Origin: Bailinhaonella thermotolerans
GTDB lineage: Bacteria; Actinomycetota; Actinomycetes; Streptosporangiales; Streptosporangiaceae
DNA length: 64,000 nucleotides
NCBI RefSeq assembly: GCF_003594875.1
Contig: NZ_QZEY01000006.1
Span: 248,001-312,000, forward strand
Reading direction: 5' to 3'
The notes beneath the pieces are model-generated. The model did no database searches. It had not been told where the DNA came from and saw only the letters and a program-made list of their open reading frames with translations. Of the stretch, positions 49,643 through 58,519 are shown piece after piece (position 1 is the stretch's first letter; each line of letters begins with the position of its first letter). Position numbers and translations under genes: made by a program.

Positions 49643-51036
49643 CAGCGGCCCCGCACGGTCTTGTCGAAGGTGCTCGGGAGCCGCCCGCCGGGGTCGTAGG
49701 CGGCCTTGAGCTCGCGGAACCCCTCGCCGTTGTAGAGCCGCCAGAACTCCTCCTCGGAGTAGTAGGCGGTGGAGTAGAGCGGCTTGAGCCCGCCCAGCTC
49801 GGTGATGCGCCGCTCGATGAGGCGGTCGTGGTGGCCGGGCTCCTGGCCGGGGCGCAGCTCGACCTTCCACCAGAAGCCGGCGCTGACGTAGAGGCGGCCG
49901 GGGTCCATGGGGTAGATCGTCATGGGCGTGCGGGTCAGCATGGGGCACAGCCAGACGGGCCGGATGCCGATCTCCCGGTCGAAGAACTCCAGGAAGTCCG
50001 GGACGGCCTCGGCGGGCACGTCGGCGTCCTGGATCACCCACTCGAACCGCCGCCCGCGCAGCCGGTTGGCCCGGTCGGTCAGGCCGAGGCGCCGGTCGAA
50101 GAACAGCAGCCGCCGGTAGACGTCCGAGCGGCGCAGCCGGCGCGGCCAGGCGCGGCGGATGAGGGGGCGCTCCAGGCCGAAGTAGCGCGCGGCCCAGAAC
50201 ATGTCGGTGTCCCAGCGCCAGAGGTAGTCGCGGAGCGTCAGGAAGTCCTCGGGGCGCTCGCGGATGGACCGGTAGTAGGCGCGCGAGCGGGTGTAGTCCG
50301 ACACGCGGGGCGCCACGTCCGCCAGCGTGCCCAGCGTCAGGTAGAGCTCGGAGGGCGAGAACGCCACCCCGTCGAGGTAGTCCACCGGCGTCGACTCGAA
50401 CGCCCCCTCGGCGGCCACCCGGCTCATCACCTCGGTCCACTCCGCGGCCGACCCGAGGCGCAGGTGCCTCAGCCGGACGTACGGCCGCGCGGGGTCGAGC
50501 CGGAGCCGCACCCGCAGGGCGTAGCCGAGCGAGCCGAAGGAGTGGGGGAACCCGTGGAACAGGGCGGCGTGCTCGTTGTCGCGCGAGGCGGTCACGACCC
50601 GCCCGTCGCCGGTGAGGACCTCCAGCTCCAGCACCGGGTCGTGCGGCAGCCCGGCGCGGAAGGAGGAGGACTCCGCGCCGAGCCCGGCGACCGAGCCGCC
50701 CACGGTGATCGTCCGGAAGTCCAGCACCACGGGGGGCACGACGCCGTGGGGCAGCGTGGCGTCCACGAGGTCCTCATAGGTGACCATGCCCTGCACCTCG
50801 GCCACCCGGGCCGCCGGATCGACCGACAGCACCCGGTCGAACCCGCTCACGTCCAGCCCCGCGCCGCGCCGCGGGTCGCGGGGGCGGAAGAGGTTGGACG
50901 TGGGTTTGGCCAGGCGGACCGGCTCCGACGCCGGGATCGCGCGGTAGCTCTCGCGGAGCCGCGCGACGGCCTTCTCGTGGGCCCGCCGCGGGGAGTCCTC
51001 GCGGGGCTTCTCGTCTGGGGGGAGAGGAACGGGCAT
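49642..51036 (-). CDS. FAD-binding oxidoreductase, DWF1/24-sterol-reductase-like
   Basis: 464 residues with an FAD_binding_4 domain at the N-terminus: AEVQGMVTYEDLVDATLPHG, RTITVGGSVAGLGAESSSF and HGFPHSFGSLGYALRVRL; the long C-terminal half with YYRSIRERPEDFLTLRDYLW and WRWDTDMFWAAR fits the DIMINUTO/DWF1 (delta-24 sterol reductase) branch found in some actinomycetes. The reaction would be reduction or oxidation of a side-chain double bond. First gene of a two-gene unit with the P450. Divergent from a small secreted protein. Confidence 0.82.
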   Translation of the reverse strand: MPVPLPPDEKPREDSPRRAHEKAVARLRESYRAIPASEPVRLAKPTSNLFRPRDPRRGAGLDVSGFDRVLSVDPAARVAEVQGMVTYEDLVDATLPHGVVPPVVLDFRTITVGGSVAGLGAESSSFRAGLPHDPVLELEVLTGDGRVVTASRDNEHAALFHGFPHSFGSLGYALRVRLRLDPARPYVRLRHLRLGSAAEWTEVMSRVAAEGAFESTPVDYLDGVAFSPSELYLTLGTLADVAPRVSDYTRSRAYYRSIRERPEDFLTLRDYLWRWDTDMFWAARYFGLERPLIRRAWPRRLRRSDVYRRLLFFDRRLGLTDRANRLRGRRFEWVIQDADVPAEAVPDFLEFFDREIGIRPVWLCPMLTRTPMTIYPMDPGRLYVSAGFWWKVELRPGQEPGHHDRLIERRITELGGLKPLYSTAYYSEEEFWRLYNGEGFRELKAAYDPGGRLPSTFDKTVRGR

Positions 51037-51197
51037 GACCTTCCTCCGATCGAGTCGCCCTCAATCTACCCCACGCCGCCGACGATTTTCGATTTGTTTT
51101 CGATTCCCGTCGACGGGGCCGCCGATTGCCCATATCGATGCGGAGAGTAGTCGCGCCATCGCATACTGCTGTCATCGGTTACCGACTAGGAGGATCG
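51037..51197. promoter_or_regulatory. AT-rich divergent promoter with CGATT repeats
   Basis: Between the oxidase and the secreted protein lies GACGATTTTCGATTTG then TTTTCGATTCCCGTCGAC (51080-51115): three CGATT units spaced 9-11 bases. The AT content is far above the neighbourhood. It probably holds both divergent promoters and a regulator site. Confidence 0.5.
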
Positions 51198-51707
51198 ATG
51201 CACGCACCCGTCCGTGTCCTCGGCGCGCTGGCCGCGTTCTCGCTGCTGTTCAGCGGGTCCGCCGTCGCGTCCGCGCACGCCCCCAAGCCCCCGCTCCCCA
51301 AGCCTCCCGGCCAGGCGAAGAGCCGGGCCAAGAGCGACGCCGCCGGGGTCGTCGGCGCCCCGGCCAAGGCCAAGCTCCGCCGGATCGTCTGCACCCCCAG
51401 GGTGCACAACCCTCACAAGTCCCACCACGTGCCCGGCACGGTCAACGTGGTCGCGACCGTCCAGTGCACCGCGCCCGTCCCCCTGATCGCCATCCGCACC
51501 GCGCTGTACCGCAACGGCCGGCTGGTCAAGGACTCCGGTCAGAAGAACGTCCGCAACGCCGCGAAGGCGTCGAACAACGCGGCCGAGAAGTGCCACAGCG
51601 CCGCCTACCGCGGCTGGATGGCCTACCACGTGCGCTTCCCCGCCGGATACCGCCCGCCGTCGGGCGGCAGCTCCGGCTTCGGGGCCGAGGTCCGCATCGC
51701 CTGCTGA
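51198..51707 (+). CDS. Small secreted protein of unknown function (169 aa)
   Basis: AGGAGG at five bases from ATG 51198. Signal peptide with hydrophobic core VLGALAAFSLLFSGSAVASA, then a Lys/Pro-rich linker and a compact domain with three cysteines (RRIVCTPRV, TVQCTAP, EKCHSA, and final EVRIAC gives four). Strands such as TVNVVATVQCTAPVPLIAIR suggest a beta sandwich. Monocistronic, closed by a strong terminator. It may be unrelated to the biosynthetic genes that flank it. Confidence 0.75.
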   Translation: MHAPVRVLGALAAFSLLFSGSAVASAHAPKPPLPKPPGQAKSRAKSDAAGVVGAPAKAKLRRIVCTPRVHNPHKSHHVPGTVNVVATVQCTAPVPLIAIRTALYRNGRLVKDSGQKNVRNAAKASNNAAEKCHSAAYRGWMAYHVRFPAGYRPPSGGSSGFGAEVRIAC

Positions 51708-51734
51708 CCCCCTCCCCGCTCCCGGACGGCTCCG

Positions 51735-51768
51735 GTACGGCCCGGCGGACGCCTCCGCCGGGCCGTAC
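51735..51768 (+). terminator. Strong hairpin terminator after the secreted protein
   Basis: Perfect 15-bp stem GTACGGCCCGGCGGA/TCCGCCGGGCCGTAC with a four-base loop, 27 bases past the stop. Built, like several others here, on a GTACGG-ended arm. Confidence 0.9.
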
Positions 51769-52082
51769 GCGTGCCCTCGCGCTGTCCGAAACCCGGGTAT
51801 CGGACTACTTCGCACGGTGAGCGCGCCGACTCCTACGGCGAAAATCCGCAAATCCCGGCGAACTTCCAGGTGGTGACTTCCATCGGGAACGGCCCCCGCC
51901 CGGAAATCTGACTTTCCTGAAATTCGTATTTCCGTCATAGGCCGACTAAGGCCAAATTTCCCGCTATCGACAGCCCGGGGTGCGGTCGGTATCAATAGTC
52001 GAGGATTCGACGAAGAGGTCTTCCGACGGCCTGCTTCCGTGGCGGACGATCCCCGCGCGGGCGCGGGTAGCGACGCGGGGAG
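51769..52082 (+). promoter_or_regulatory. Low-GC leader region of the NRPS-PKS operon
   Basis: About 310 bases with no gene. From 51837 to 52010 the sequence is conspicuously AT-rich for this genome (AAATTCGTATTTCCGTCATA, AAGGCCAAATTTCCCGCTAT, GGTATCAATAGTCGAGGATT). It lies directly before the first gene of the large biosynthetic operon and most likely contains its promoter and regulator sites; AT-rich islands are also what Lsr2-type silencers bind. Confidence 0.55.
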
Positions 52083-53519
52083 TTGGATTTGGCCACAAGC
52101 CGAACGCCCGCACGGGAAGGCTGGTTCGGAGCGTTCCCCCCGCCGCGATCGGGGGATCCCGCTCTGTTCTGCCTCCCTTACGCGGGTGGTGACGCGACCG
52201 CTTTCTGGTCCTGGCGGGACGCGCCGGGGCTCAGCCCGCAACCGCTTCACCTGCCCGGCCGGGACGGCCTGAGCGCCCACGTCCCGCCGCCCGACCCCCG
52301 CGCGGTCGCCCGCGCGGTCGCCCGCGCGGTCGCGGAGCGCGTGGCGGGCCGCCGGCCGTACGCGATCTACGGGCACAGCATGGGCGCGCGGCTCGGCTTC
52401 GAGGTGGCCAGGGAGCTGCGCCGCGCGGGCGTGGCCCCGCCGCTGGCGCTGTTCGCCGGGGCCTCGCACCCGCCGCACCTGGACGAGCCGGTGGCCGCGC
52501 TCGCCGGGCTGGACGAGGACCGCTTCATCGGGCGGCTCATCGCCCGTGTCGGCGCGCCCGAGGCGCTGCGCGACGACCCCGACCTGCGCGAGATGCTGCT
52601 GCCCGCGATCCGCGCGGACCTGGCCTGGCTCCAGGGATACCGGTACGCCGAGGAGGAGCCGCTGCCCTCGCCGGTCGTGGCACTGGCCGGCGAGGACGAC
52701 CGGGAGGTCCCGCCGGGCCTCATGCTGGGCTGGGCCCGGCACACCTCGTCCCGGTTCCTGCTGCGCACGCTGCCGGCCGGGCACTACTTCCTCAACACCC
52801 ACCCGGACCTGGCCGCCGCGATGGTCGCCGCCGAGCTGGCCGGCGCCCCGCCGGGGCCGCCGGAGGCCGACGAGGTGCACGTCTGGCTGGCGCGGCTCGA
52901 CGCGATGCCGGGCGCGTGCGCCGCCGTGGACGAGCTCTCCCCGGGCGAGGCGCGGCGGGCCGCCGGCCTCCCGCCAGGGACCGACCGGCGGCGGTACGTC
53001 GGGCGGCGCGTGACGCTGCGGCGGCTGCTGGCGCGCTACGGCGCGGACCCGGCGGGCGGGGAGATCCCGGTCGCGCCGGGCGGCGGGCCGTACGCCGGCG
53101 ACCTGCGGTTCAGCGTGGGCCACTCCGGCGGGATCCTGCTCGTCGCGGTCGCCCGGGGCCAGGCGGTGGGGGTGGGCGTGGAGCGGCCGCGGCCGGGCGC
53201 GCCGGGCCAGGACGCCCCCGGCGGCGGGGAACGCGGCCCGCTCGGCGGGGCCCCCGGGGAGACGGAGACCCGGCTCGCCCTCCGGTCGCGGGCGGCCGCC
53301 GAGGCGCTGCGCAAAGCGGCCGGGGACGGGCCGGATCCGGACGGGTCAGGCGCCCCGCCCCGGACCCCGCGCGCCGCCGCCGGGCCGGAGCGGCCGGAGC
53401 GGCCTTTGGGGTGGCGGGTGACGCACCTGCCGCTGGACGGCGCGACCGCGGCCGTGGCCGTACGGCGGGAGCGGTGGCGACTGCGGTTCGAGACCCTGGT
53501 GGAGGACGCGCGACCGTGA
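52083..53519 (+). CDS. Type II thioesterase fused to a degenerate PPTase-like domain
   Basis: 478 residues. Residues 15-245: type II thioesterase, with LFCLPYAGGDATAFWSW, the nucleophile in YGHSMGARLGFE (near 98), an acid in ALAGEDDREV and His in LPAGHYFLNTH (near 234). These free stalled carrier proteins. Residues 255-478 follow the plan of a 4'-phosphopantetheinyl transferase: HVWLARLDAMPGA, RRRYVGRRVTLRRLLARYG, LRFSVGHSGGILLVAVARG. But the metal motif GVDVE reads GVGVE and the WxxKEA motif is lost (LRSRAAAEALRKAAGDG), so PPTase activity is doubtful. TTG 52083 is the apparent start with GGGAG close by. GTGA overlap with the NRPS. Confidence 0.8.
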   Translation: MDLATSRTPAREGWFGAFPPPRSGDPALFCLPYAGGDATAFWSWRDAPGLSPQPLHLPGRDGLSAHVPPPDPRAVARAVARAVAERVAGRRPYAIYGHSMGARLGFEVARELRRAGVAPPLALFAGASHPPHLDEPVAALAGLDEDRFIGRLIARVGAPEALRDDPDLREMLLPAIRADLAWLQGYRYAEEEPLPSPVVALAGEDDREVPPGLMLGWARHTSSRFLLRTLPAGHYFLNTHPDLAAAMVAAELAGAPPGPPEADEVHVWLARLDAMPGACAAVDELSPGEARRAAGLPPGTDRRRYVGRRVTLRRLLARYGADPAGGEIPVAPGGGPYAGDLRFSVGHSGGILLVAVARGQAVGVGVERPRPGAPGQDAPGGGERGPLGGAPGETETRLALRSRAAAEALRKAAGDGPDPDGSGAPPRTPRAAAGPERPERPLGWRVTHLPLDGATAAVAVRRERWRLRFETLVEDARP

Positions 53520-56500
53520 GCACGCTGGGCGAACTCATCGTGGCGCAGGCTGCCCGCACGCCGGGCGCCGTCGCGATCCGGCAGTGGGACACCCGGATGA
53601 CGTACGGCGCGCTCGCGGAGGCCGCGCTGAACCTGGCCGCCGAGCTGCGGCGGCGCGGCGTCGGGCCCGAGACGCGGGTGGGGGTCTGCGCGCGGCGCAC
53701 GCCGCTCATGCCCGTCTCGGCGCTGGGGATCATGCTGGCCGGGGGCGCGTACGTCCCCCTCGACCCGGCCCACCCGCGCGACCGCCTCACCGGCGTCATC
53801 GAGGACGCCGGCATCGGGATCGTCGTCGCGGACGCCCCCGGCCGGGCGCTGCTGGCCGGGGCCCCCGCCGTCCTCCTCGACCCGTCCGCGGCGCCGCCCT
53901 CCCCCGGTTCGCCCCCCGGCCCGGCCGCAGGATCGCCCCCCGGCGCGACGCCGCGTGAGCCGTACGGCCCGGCCGGGCCCGGCAACGCCGCGTACGTGCT
54001 CTACACCTCGGGCTCGACGGGGCGGCCGAAGGGCGTGGTGGTGAGCCATCGCAGCGCGGTGGCGTTCGTGACGATGGCGGCGGAGTCCTTCGGCCTGGAC
54101 GCCTCGTGCCGGTCGATCGCGTTCTCGGCGCTGGGGTTCGACGTGTCGGTGCTGGACATGTTCGCGCCGCTGACCCGGGGCGGGGCGGTCCAGCTCGTGC
54201 CGGACGAGGACCGGGTGGACCCCGGGCGGCTGCGGCGGTTCCTGCGGGAGCACGACGTGACGTGGGGGTTCATCCCGCCGGCGCTGCTGCCGCTGCTGGA
54301 CCCCCGGGAGCTGCCGGAGCTGCGGGACCTGGTGACGGCCGGGGAGCCGCCGGGGCCTGAGCAGGTGGCGCGGTGGGCGGCCCCGGGACGCCGGTTCCAC
54401 AACTGGTACGGCCCGACCGAGACCACGGTCTGCGTGGTCGGCACCGAGCTGACCGGCGAGTGGGACAGGCCGCTGCCGATCGGGCACGCCCTGCCCGGCT
54501 GCACCGCGCACATCCTGGACGAGGACATGCGCCCGTGCCCGCCGGGCGTCGCGGGCGAGCTGCACATCGGCGGCCCCCAGGTCGCGCGGGGCTACCTGAA
54601 CCGGCCCGGCCTGACCGCCGCTCGGTTCGTGCCCGACCCCTTCTCCGGCGAGCCGGGCGCGCGGCTGTACAAGACGGGCGACCAGGTGCGGTGGGAGCCG
54701 GACGGGCGGATCGGGTTCGTCGGCCGGCTCGACCGCCAGGTCAAGATCCAGGGCCAGCGCGTGGAGCTGGGCGAGGTCGAGTCGGTCCTGCGCGCGCACC
54801 CCTCCGTGCTGCAGGCCGTCGCGGACGCCTCCGGGGGCGAGCTGGTCGCCTACCTGACCCCGGCGGACGCGCCCGATCTGCCCGGGGTGCGGGAGTACTG
54901 CGCGCGGCGGCTCCCGCCGTACATGATCCCCACCCGGGTGGTCCGGCTCGACGTCCTCCCCCTGAACCCCTCGGGCAAGGTGGATCTGCGCGCCCTGTCG
55001 GCCCCGCCCGCAGGCGGCCCGCCCTCCGGCGCGTCGGAGCTGGAGGAGGAGCACGGCGGGGCCGGGGCCGCCGTGACGCGGATCTGGGCGCGGGTGCTGG
55101 AGGTCGCGGGCGGGCCGGACCCCGCCGACGGCTTCCTCGCGTCCGGCGGGCACTCGCTGCGGGCGATGCGGCTGGTCTCGGCCGTGCGCGAGGAGCTGGG
55201 CCGCGAGATCGGCGTCGAGGACGTGTACGCCGCGCGGACCCTGGGCGGGTTGATCGAGCGGGTCGCCGCGCTGGAGGAGGGCTCGCGGGCGGCGATCACC
55301 ACGGGGAACGCGCCCCGGCTGACGGCGGCGCAGCGGCGGATGTGGTTCGTGGAACGGCTGGCGCCGGGCACCCCCGCCCACAACATCGCGATGGCCGAGC
55401 GGATCCGGGGACCGCTGGACGCCGGGGCGCTGCGGCGGGCGCTGGGCGCGGTCCTGGCGCGGCACGAGGTGCTGCGCTGGCGGGTGCCCGAGCGGGACGG
55501 CATGCCGTACGTCGAGGTGGCGCCGCCGGGCGAGGCCGGGCTCCCGGTGGAGGAGCTGCCCGAGGAGGCCGTGGAGGGGCTGCTCGCCGCCGAGGCCGCG
55601 ACGCCGTTCGACCTGGCCCGGGGGCCGCTGGTGCGGGCCCGGCTCGCCCGGCTCGCGCCGGACGACCACGTGCTGGCGGTGACCGCGCACCACATCGTGT
55701 TCGACGGCTGGTCGCAGGACGTCTTCTACCGCGACCTGGCCAGGGCGTACGCCGGGGAGGCGCTGCCCCCTCCGGAGACGGGGTTCGCCGACTACGCGGC
55801 CTGGCTCGCCGGGCGCGAGGCGGACGCGGACCCGGCCTGGTGGCGGGAGCACCTGGCGGACGCGCCCACCGCGCTCGACCTGCCGCTGGACGCCGAGCGC
55901 CCGGCGATCCAGACCTTCCGGGGGGCGGCGGCGCGCGGGGCGATCCCGCCGGAGACCGCCGCGGCCGTGCGCGCGGTGTCGGCCCGGGCGGGCGCGACGC
56001 CGTACGCCGTGCTGCTGGCGGCCTTCGGGCGGCTGCTCGGGCACCTGACCGGGCGGGACGACCTCGTCGTGGCCGCGCCGTACGCCGACCGGGCGCACGC
56101 GGCGTTCGAGCCGCTGGCCGGGTGCCTGCTCCAGATCCTGCCGCTGCGGCTGCGGCTGTCCGGGGCGGCGAGCTTCACCGAGCACGTGAGGGGGTGCGCG
56201 CGGGAGCTGGCCGAGGCGGTGGCGCACTGCGACGTGCCGCTCCAGCGGATCGTGGACGAGCTGGGCGTGCCGCGCGACCTGGCCAGGTCGCCGCTCACGC
56301 AGGTCATGTTCAACATGTACAACTTCGCCGGGGCCCGGCTGCGGCTGCCCGGCTGCGAGGCCGAGCCGCTGGCGCCCGGGCTGCCGGGCTCGCTGTTCGA
56401 CCTCACGCTGTACGTCAGCGAGGACGACGGCGGCGGGATGGCGCTCCAGGCGGTCTACAACCCCGACCTGTTCTCGGCGGCGCGGATCGAGCGGCTGCTC

Positions 56501-58519
56501 GCCGACTACGTCGCGCTGCTGGGCGCGCTGGCGGCCGACCCCGAGCGCCCGGCGGGGCGGTCCGGGCCGCCCCCGGCGGTGGACCGCTCGCGCCCGCTCC
56601 CCCGCGCGGCGGCGTCCGCCGGGTCCGCCGGGTCCGCCGGAGAGCCGGGGGTGGTCGAGCTGGTGACGGCCGCGGCGACGACCGGGCCGAACGCGGCGGC
56701 GGTGAGCGGGGCGGGCGGCGTCCTCAGCCGGTCCGGCGTGCTGGCGCTGGCCCGCCGTACGGCCGTCGCCGTGGAGAAGGCCGGGCTCGCGCCGGGCAGC
56801 CCCCCGGACGGGGAGCCGGCGTGCGTGGGCGTGGTGGCCGCACGGGACGCCGCGCTGCCCGCCCTCCTGCTCGGGGTGCTCTCGTCCGGGGCGCGCTGGG
56901 CGGTGCTCGACGCCGCGCTGCCGCCCCGCGTGCTCGCCCGGCAGGCGGCCGCCGCCGGGGCCCGCGGCCTGCTGCTCTGCCCGGGCACGGCCGTGCCGGG
57001 CACGCTGGCGCACCTCCCGGTGATCGAGCTCGCCGAGAGCGAGGCCGACCACGCCCCCGCCCCGCCCGGGGCGCGCGGCTACCTCGCCTTCACCTCGGGC
57101 ACCACCGGCGATCCCAAGCCCGTCGTCACGCCGGAACGGCCCCTGGCCCACTTCCTCGCCTGGTATCCCCGGGAGTTCGGCCTCGGCCCGAGGGACCGTT
57201 TCGCGATGCTGTCGGGCCTGGCCCACGACCCGCTCCTGCGGGACGTGTTCACGCCCCTGGCGCTCGGCGCCGCCCTGTGCGTGCCGCCCCAGGACCTCCT
57301 GCGCGACCCGGCCCGCCTCCTCGCCTGGCTCCGCGCGGAGGAGATCACCGTCGCCCACCTCACCCCCCAGCTCGCCCGGCTGCTGTACGGCGTGCCGGGG
57401 GCGGCGCCCCTCCCCCGGCTCCGGCTGGCGGCGCTGGCCGGAGACCGCCTGTTCGAGGCCGACGCCGCGCGGCTGCGCCGCCTGGCCCCGGCCGCCCGTC
57501 TCGTCAACCTCTACGGCGCGACCGAAACCCCACAGGCTCAGGCGTACCACGACATTCCTGACGTACCGGAAACCTCCCGTCCCATTCCGGTGGGCCGCGG
57601 CATCCCCGGTTCCCGCGTGTTCGTCGCCGCCCTCCCCCCGCCGGGCCGTACGGCGTGCGGGGCGGGGCCCGGCCGGGTCGCGGGCGTCGGCGAGCTGGGC
57701 GAGGTGGTGATCGAGGGGGAGCACCTGGCGCTGGGGTACCTGGGCGACCCGGAGCTCACGCGGGCGCGGTTCGGGGACGGGTTCTACCGGACCGGGGACC
57801 TGGGACGGCACCGCCCCGACGGGAGCGTGGAGATCGCCGGGCGCGCCGACGCGCAGGTGAAGGTGCGCGGGTTCCGGGTGGAGCCGGGCGAGGTCGAGGC
57901 GGCGCTGCTGGCGCTCGACGAGGTGAGCGCGGCGGCCGTGGTGCCGGTGCCCGACGGGGACGCCGAGGTGTCGCTGCGGGCCTACGTGGTGCCGTCGGGC
58001 CCGTCGGTCCGGGTCGCCGCGGTGCTGGAGCGGCTGCGGGAGACGCTGCCGGGGCACGCGGTGCCCGCGGAGGTAGTGCCGCTGCCCGCCCTACCGCTCA
58101 CCGCCAACGGGAAGCTGGACCGGGCCGCCCTGCCCGCGCCCCGCGCCATCGCCGCGCCGCGCCCGGCCGGGGAGGCGGTCACCCCTGAGGAGCGCGCGAT
58201 CGCCGCGGTGTGGCGGGAGGTGCTGCGGCGGCCCGTCGTGGGCGTGGACGACAACTTCTTCGAGCTGGGCGGGCACTCGATGGCGCTCGCGCAGGTGCAG
58301 GCGGCGCTGGGGCGGGTGCTCGGGCGGGACGTGCCGATGGTGGACCTGTTCCGGTTCCCGAGCGTGCGGGCGCTGGCGCGGCACCTGGCCCGCGAGGGGC
58401 CCGGCGACCCCGGGGGCGGCTCCCCGGGCGGCGGACACGACTTGGCGGCGGCGGCGCGCAGGAGTGCGGTGCGGCGGGCGCGCAAGCAGATGAGGATCCC
58501 GAGATCAGGAGGCAGTTGA
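53516..58519 (+). CDS. Two-module NRPS: A-PCP-C-A-PCP
   Basis: 1667 residues. A1 (about 1-500): YTSGSTGRPKG, specificity region FDVSVLDMF, WYGPTETTVCV, and YKTGDQVRWEPDG; by eye the ten-residue code is D-V-L-F-V-A-W-V-C-K, which I cannot match. PCP1: FLASGGHSLRAM (Ser near 547). C domain (about 600-1020): HHIVFDGWS active-site motif near 725. A2 (about 1045-1545): FTSGTTGDPKP and a Lys2-like segment LSGLAHDPLLRDVFTPLALG, in place of FDxS; LYGATETPQAQ. PCP2: FFELGGHSMAL (Ser near 1588). No terminal thioesterase, so the chain passes to the PKS, whose ATG overlaps the stop (TGATG). GTG start overlaps the thioesterase stop. Confidence 0.9.
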   Translation: MSTLGELIVAQAARTPGAVAIRQWDTRMTYGALAEAALNLAAELRRRGVGPETRVGVCARRTPLMPVSALGIMLAGGAYVPLDPAHPRDRLTGVIEDAGIGIVVADAPGRALLAGAPAVLLDPSAAPPSPGSPPGPAAGSPPGATPREPYGPAGPGNAAYVLYTSGSTGRPKGVVVSHRSAVAFVTMAAESFGLDASCRSIAFSALGFDVSVLDMFAPLTRGGAVQLVPDEDRVDPGRLRRFLREHDVTWGFIPPALLPLLDPRELPELRDLVTAGEPPGPEQVARWAAPGRRFHNWYGPTETTVCVVGTELTGEWDRPLPIGHALPGCTAHILDEDMRPCPPGVAGELHIGGPQVARGYLNRPGLTAARFVPDPFSGEPGARLYKTGDQVRWEPDGRIGFVGRLDRQVKIQGQRVELGEVESVLRAHPSVLQAVADASGGELVAYLTPADAPDLPGVREYCARRLPPYMIPTRVVRLDVLPLNPSGKVDLRALSAPPAGGPPSGASELEEEHGGAGAAVTRIWARVLEVAGGPDPADGFLASGGHSLRAMRLVSAVREELGREIGVEDVYAARTLGGLIERVAALEEGSRAAITTGNAPRLTAAQRRMWFVERLAPGTPAHNIAMAERIRGPLDAGALRRALGAVLARHEVLRWRVPERDGMPYVEVAPPGEAGLPVEELPEEAVEGLLAAEAATPFDLARGPLVRARLARLAPDDHVLAVTAHHIVFDGWSQDVFYRDLARAYAGEALPPPETGFADYAAWLAGREADADPAWWREHLADAPTALDLPLDAERPAIQTFRGAAARGAIPPETAAAVRAVSARAGATPYAVLLAAFGRLLGHLTGRDDLVVAAPYADRAHAAFEPLAGCLLQILPLRLRLSGAASFTEHVRGCARELAEAVAHCDVPLQRIVDELGVPRDLARSPLTQVMFNMYNFAGARLRLPGCEAEPLAPGLPGSLFDLTLYVSEDDGGGMALQAVYNPDLFSAARIERLLADYVALLGALAADPERPAGRSGPPPAVDRSRPLPRAAASAGSAGSAGEPGVVELVTAAATTGPNAAAVSGAGGVLSRSGVLALARRTAVAVEKAGLAPGSPPDGEPACVGVVAARDAALPALLLGVLSSGARWAVLDAALPPRVLARQAAAAGARGLLLCPGTAVPGTLAHLPVIELAESEADHAPAPPGARGYLAFTSGTTGDPKPVVTPERPLAHFLAWYPREFGLGPRDRFAMLSGLAHDPLLRDVFTPLALGAALCVPPQDLLRDPARLLAWLRAEEITVAHLTPQLARLLYGVPGAAPLPRLRLAALAGDRLFEADAARLRRLAPAARLVNLYGATETPQAQAYHDIPDVPETSRPIPVGRGIPGSRVFVAALPPPGRTACGAGPGRVAGVGELGEVVIEGEHLALGYLGDPELTRARFGDGFYRTGDLGRHRPDGSVEIAGRADAQVKVRGFRVEPGEVEAALLALDEVSAAAVVPVPDGDAEVSLRAYVVPSGPSVRVAAVLERLRETLPGHAVPAEVVPLPALPLTANGKLDRAALPAPRAIAAPRPAGEAVTPEERAIAAVWREVLRRPVVGVDDNFFELGGHSMALAQVQAALGRVLGRDVPMVDLFRFPSVRALARHLAREGPGDPGGGSPGGGHDLAAAARRSAVRRARKQMRIPRSGGS

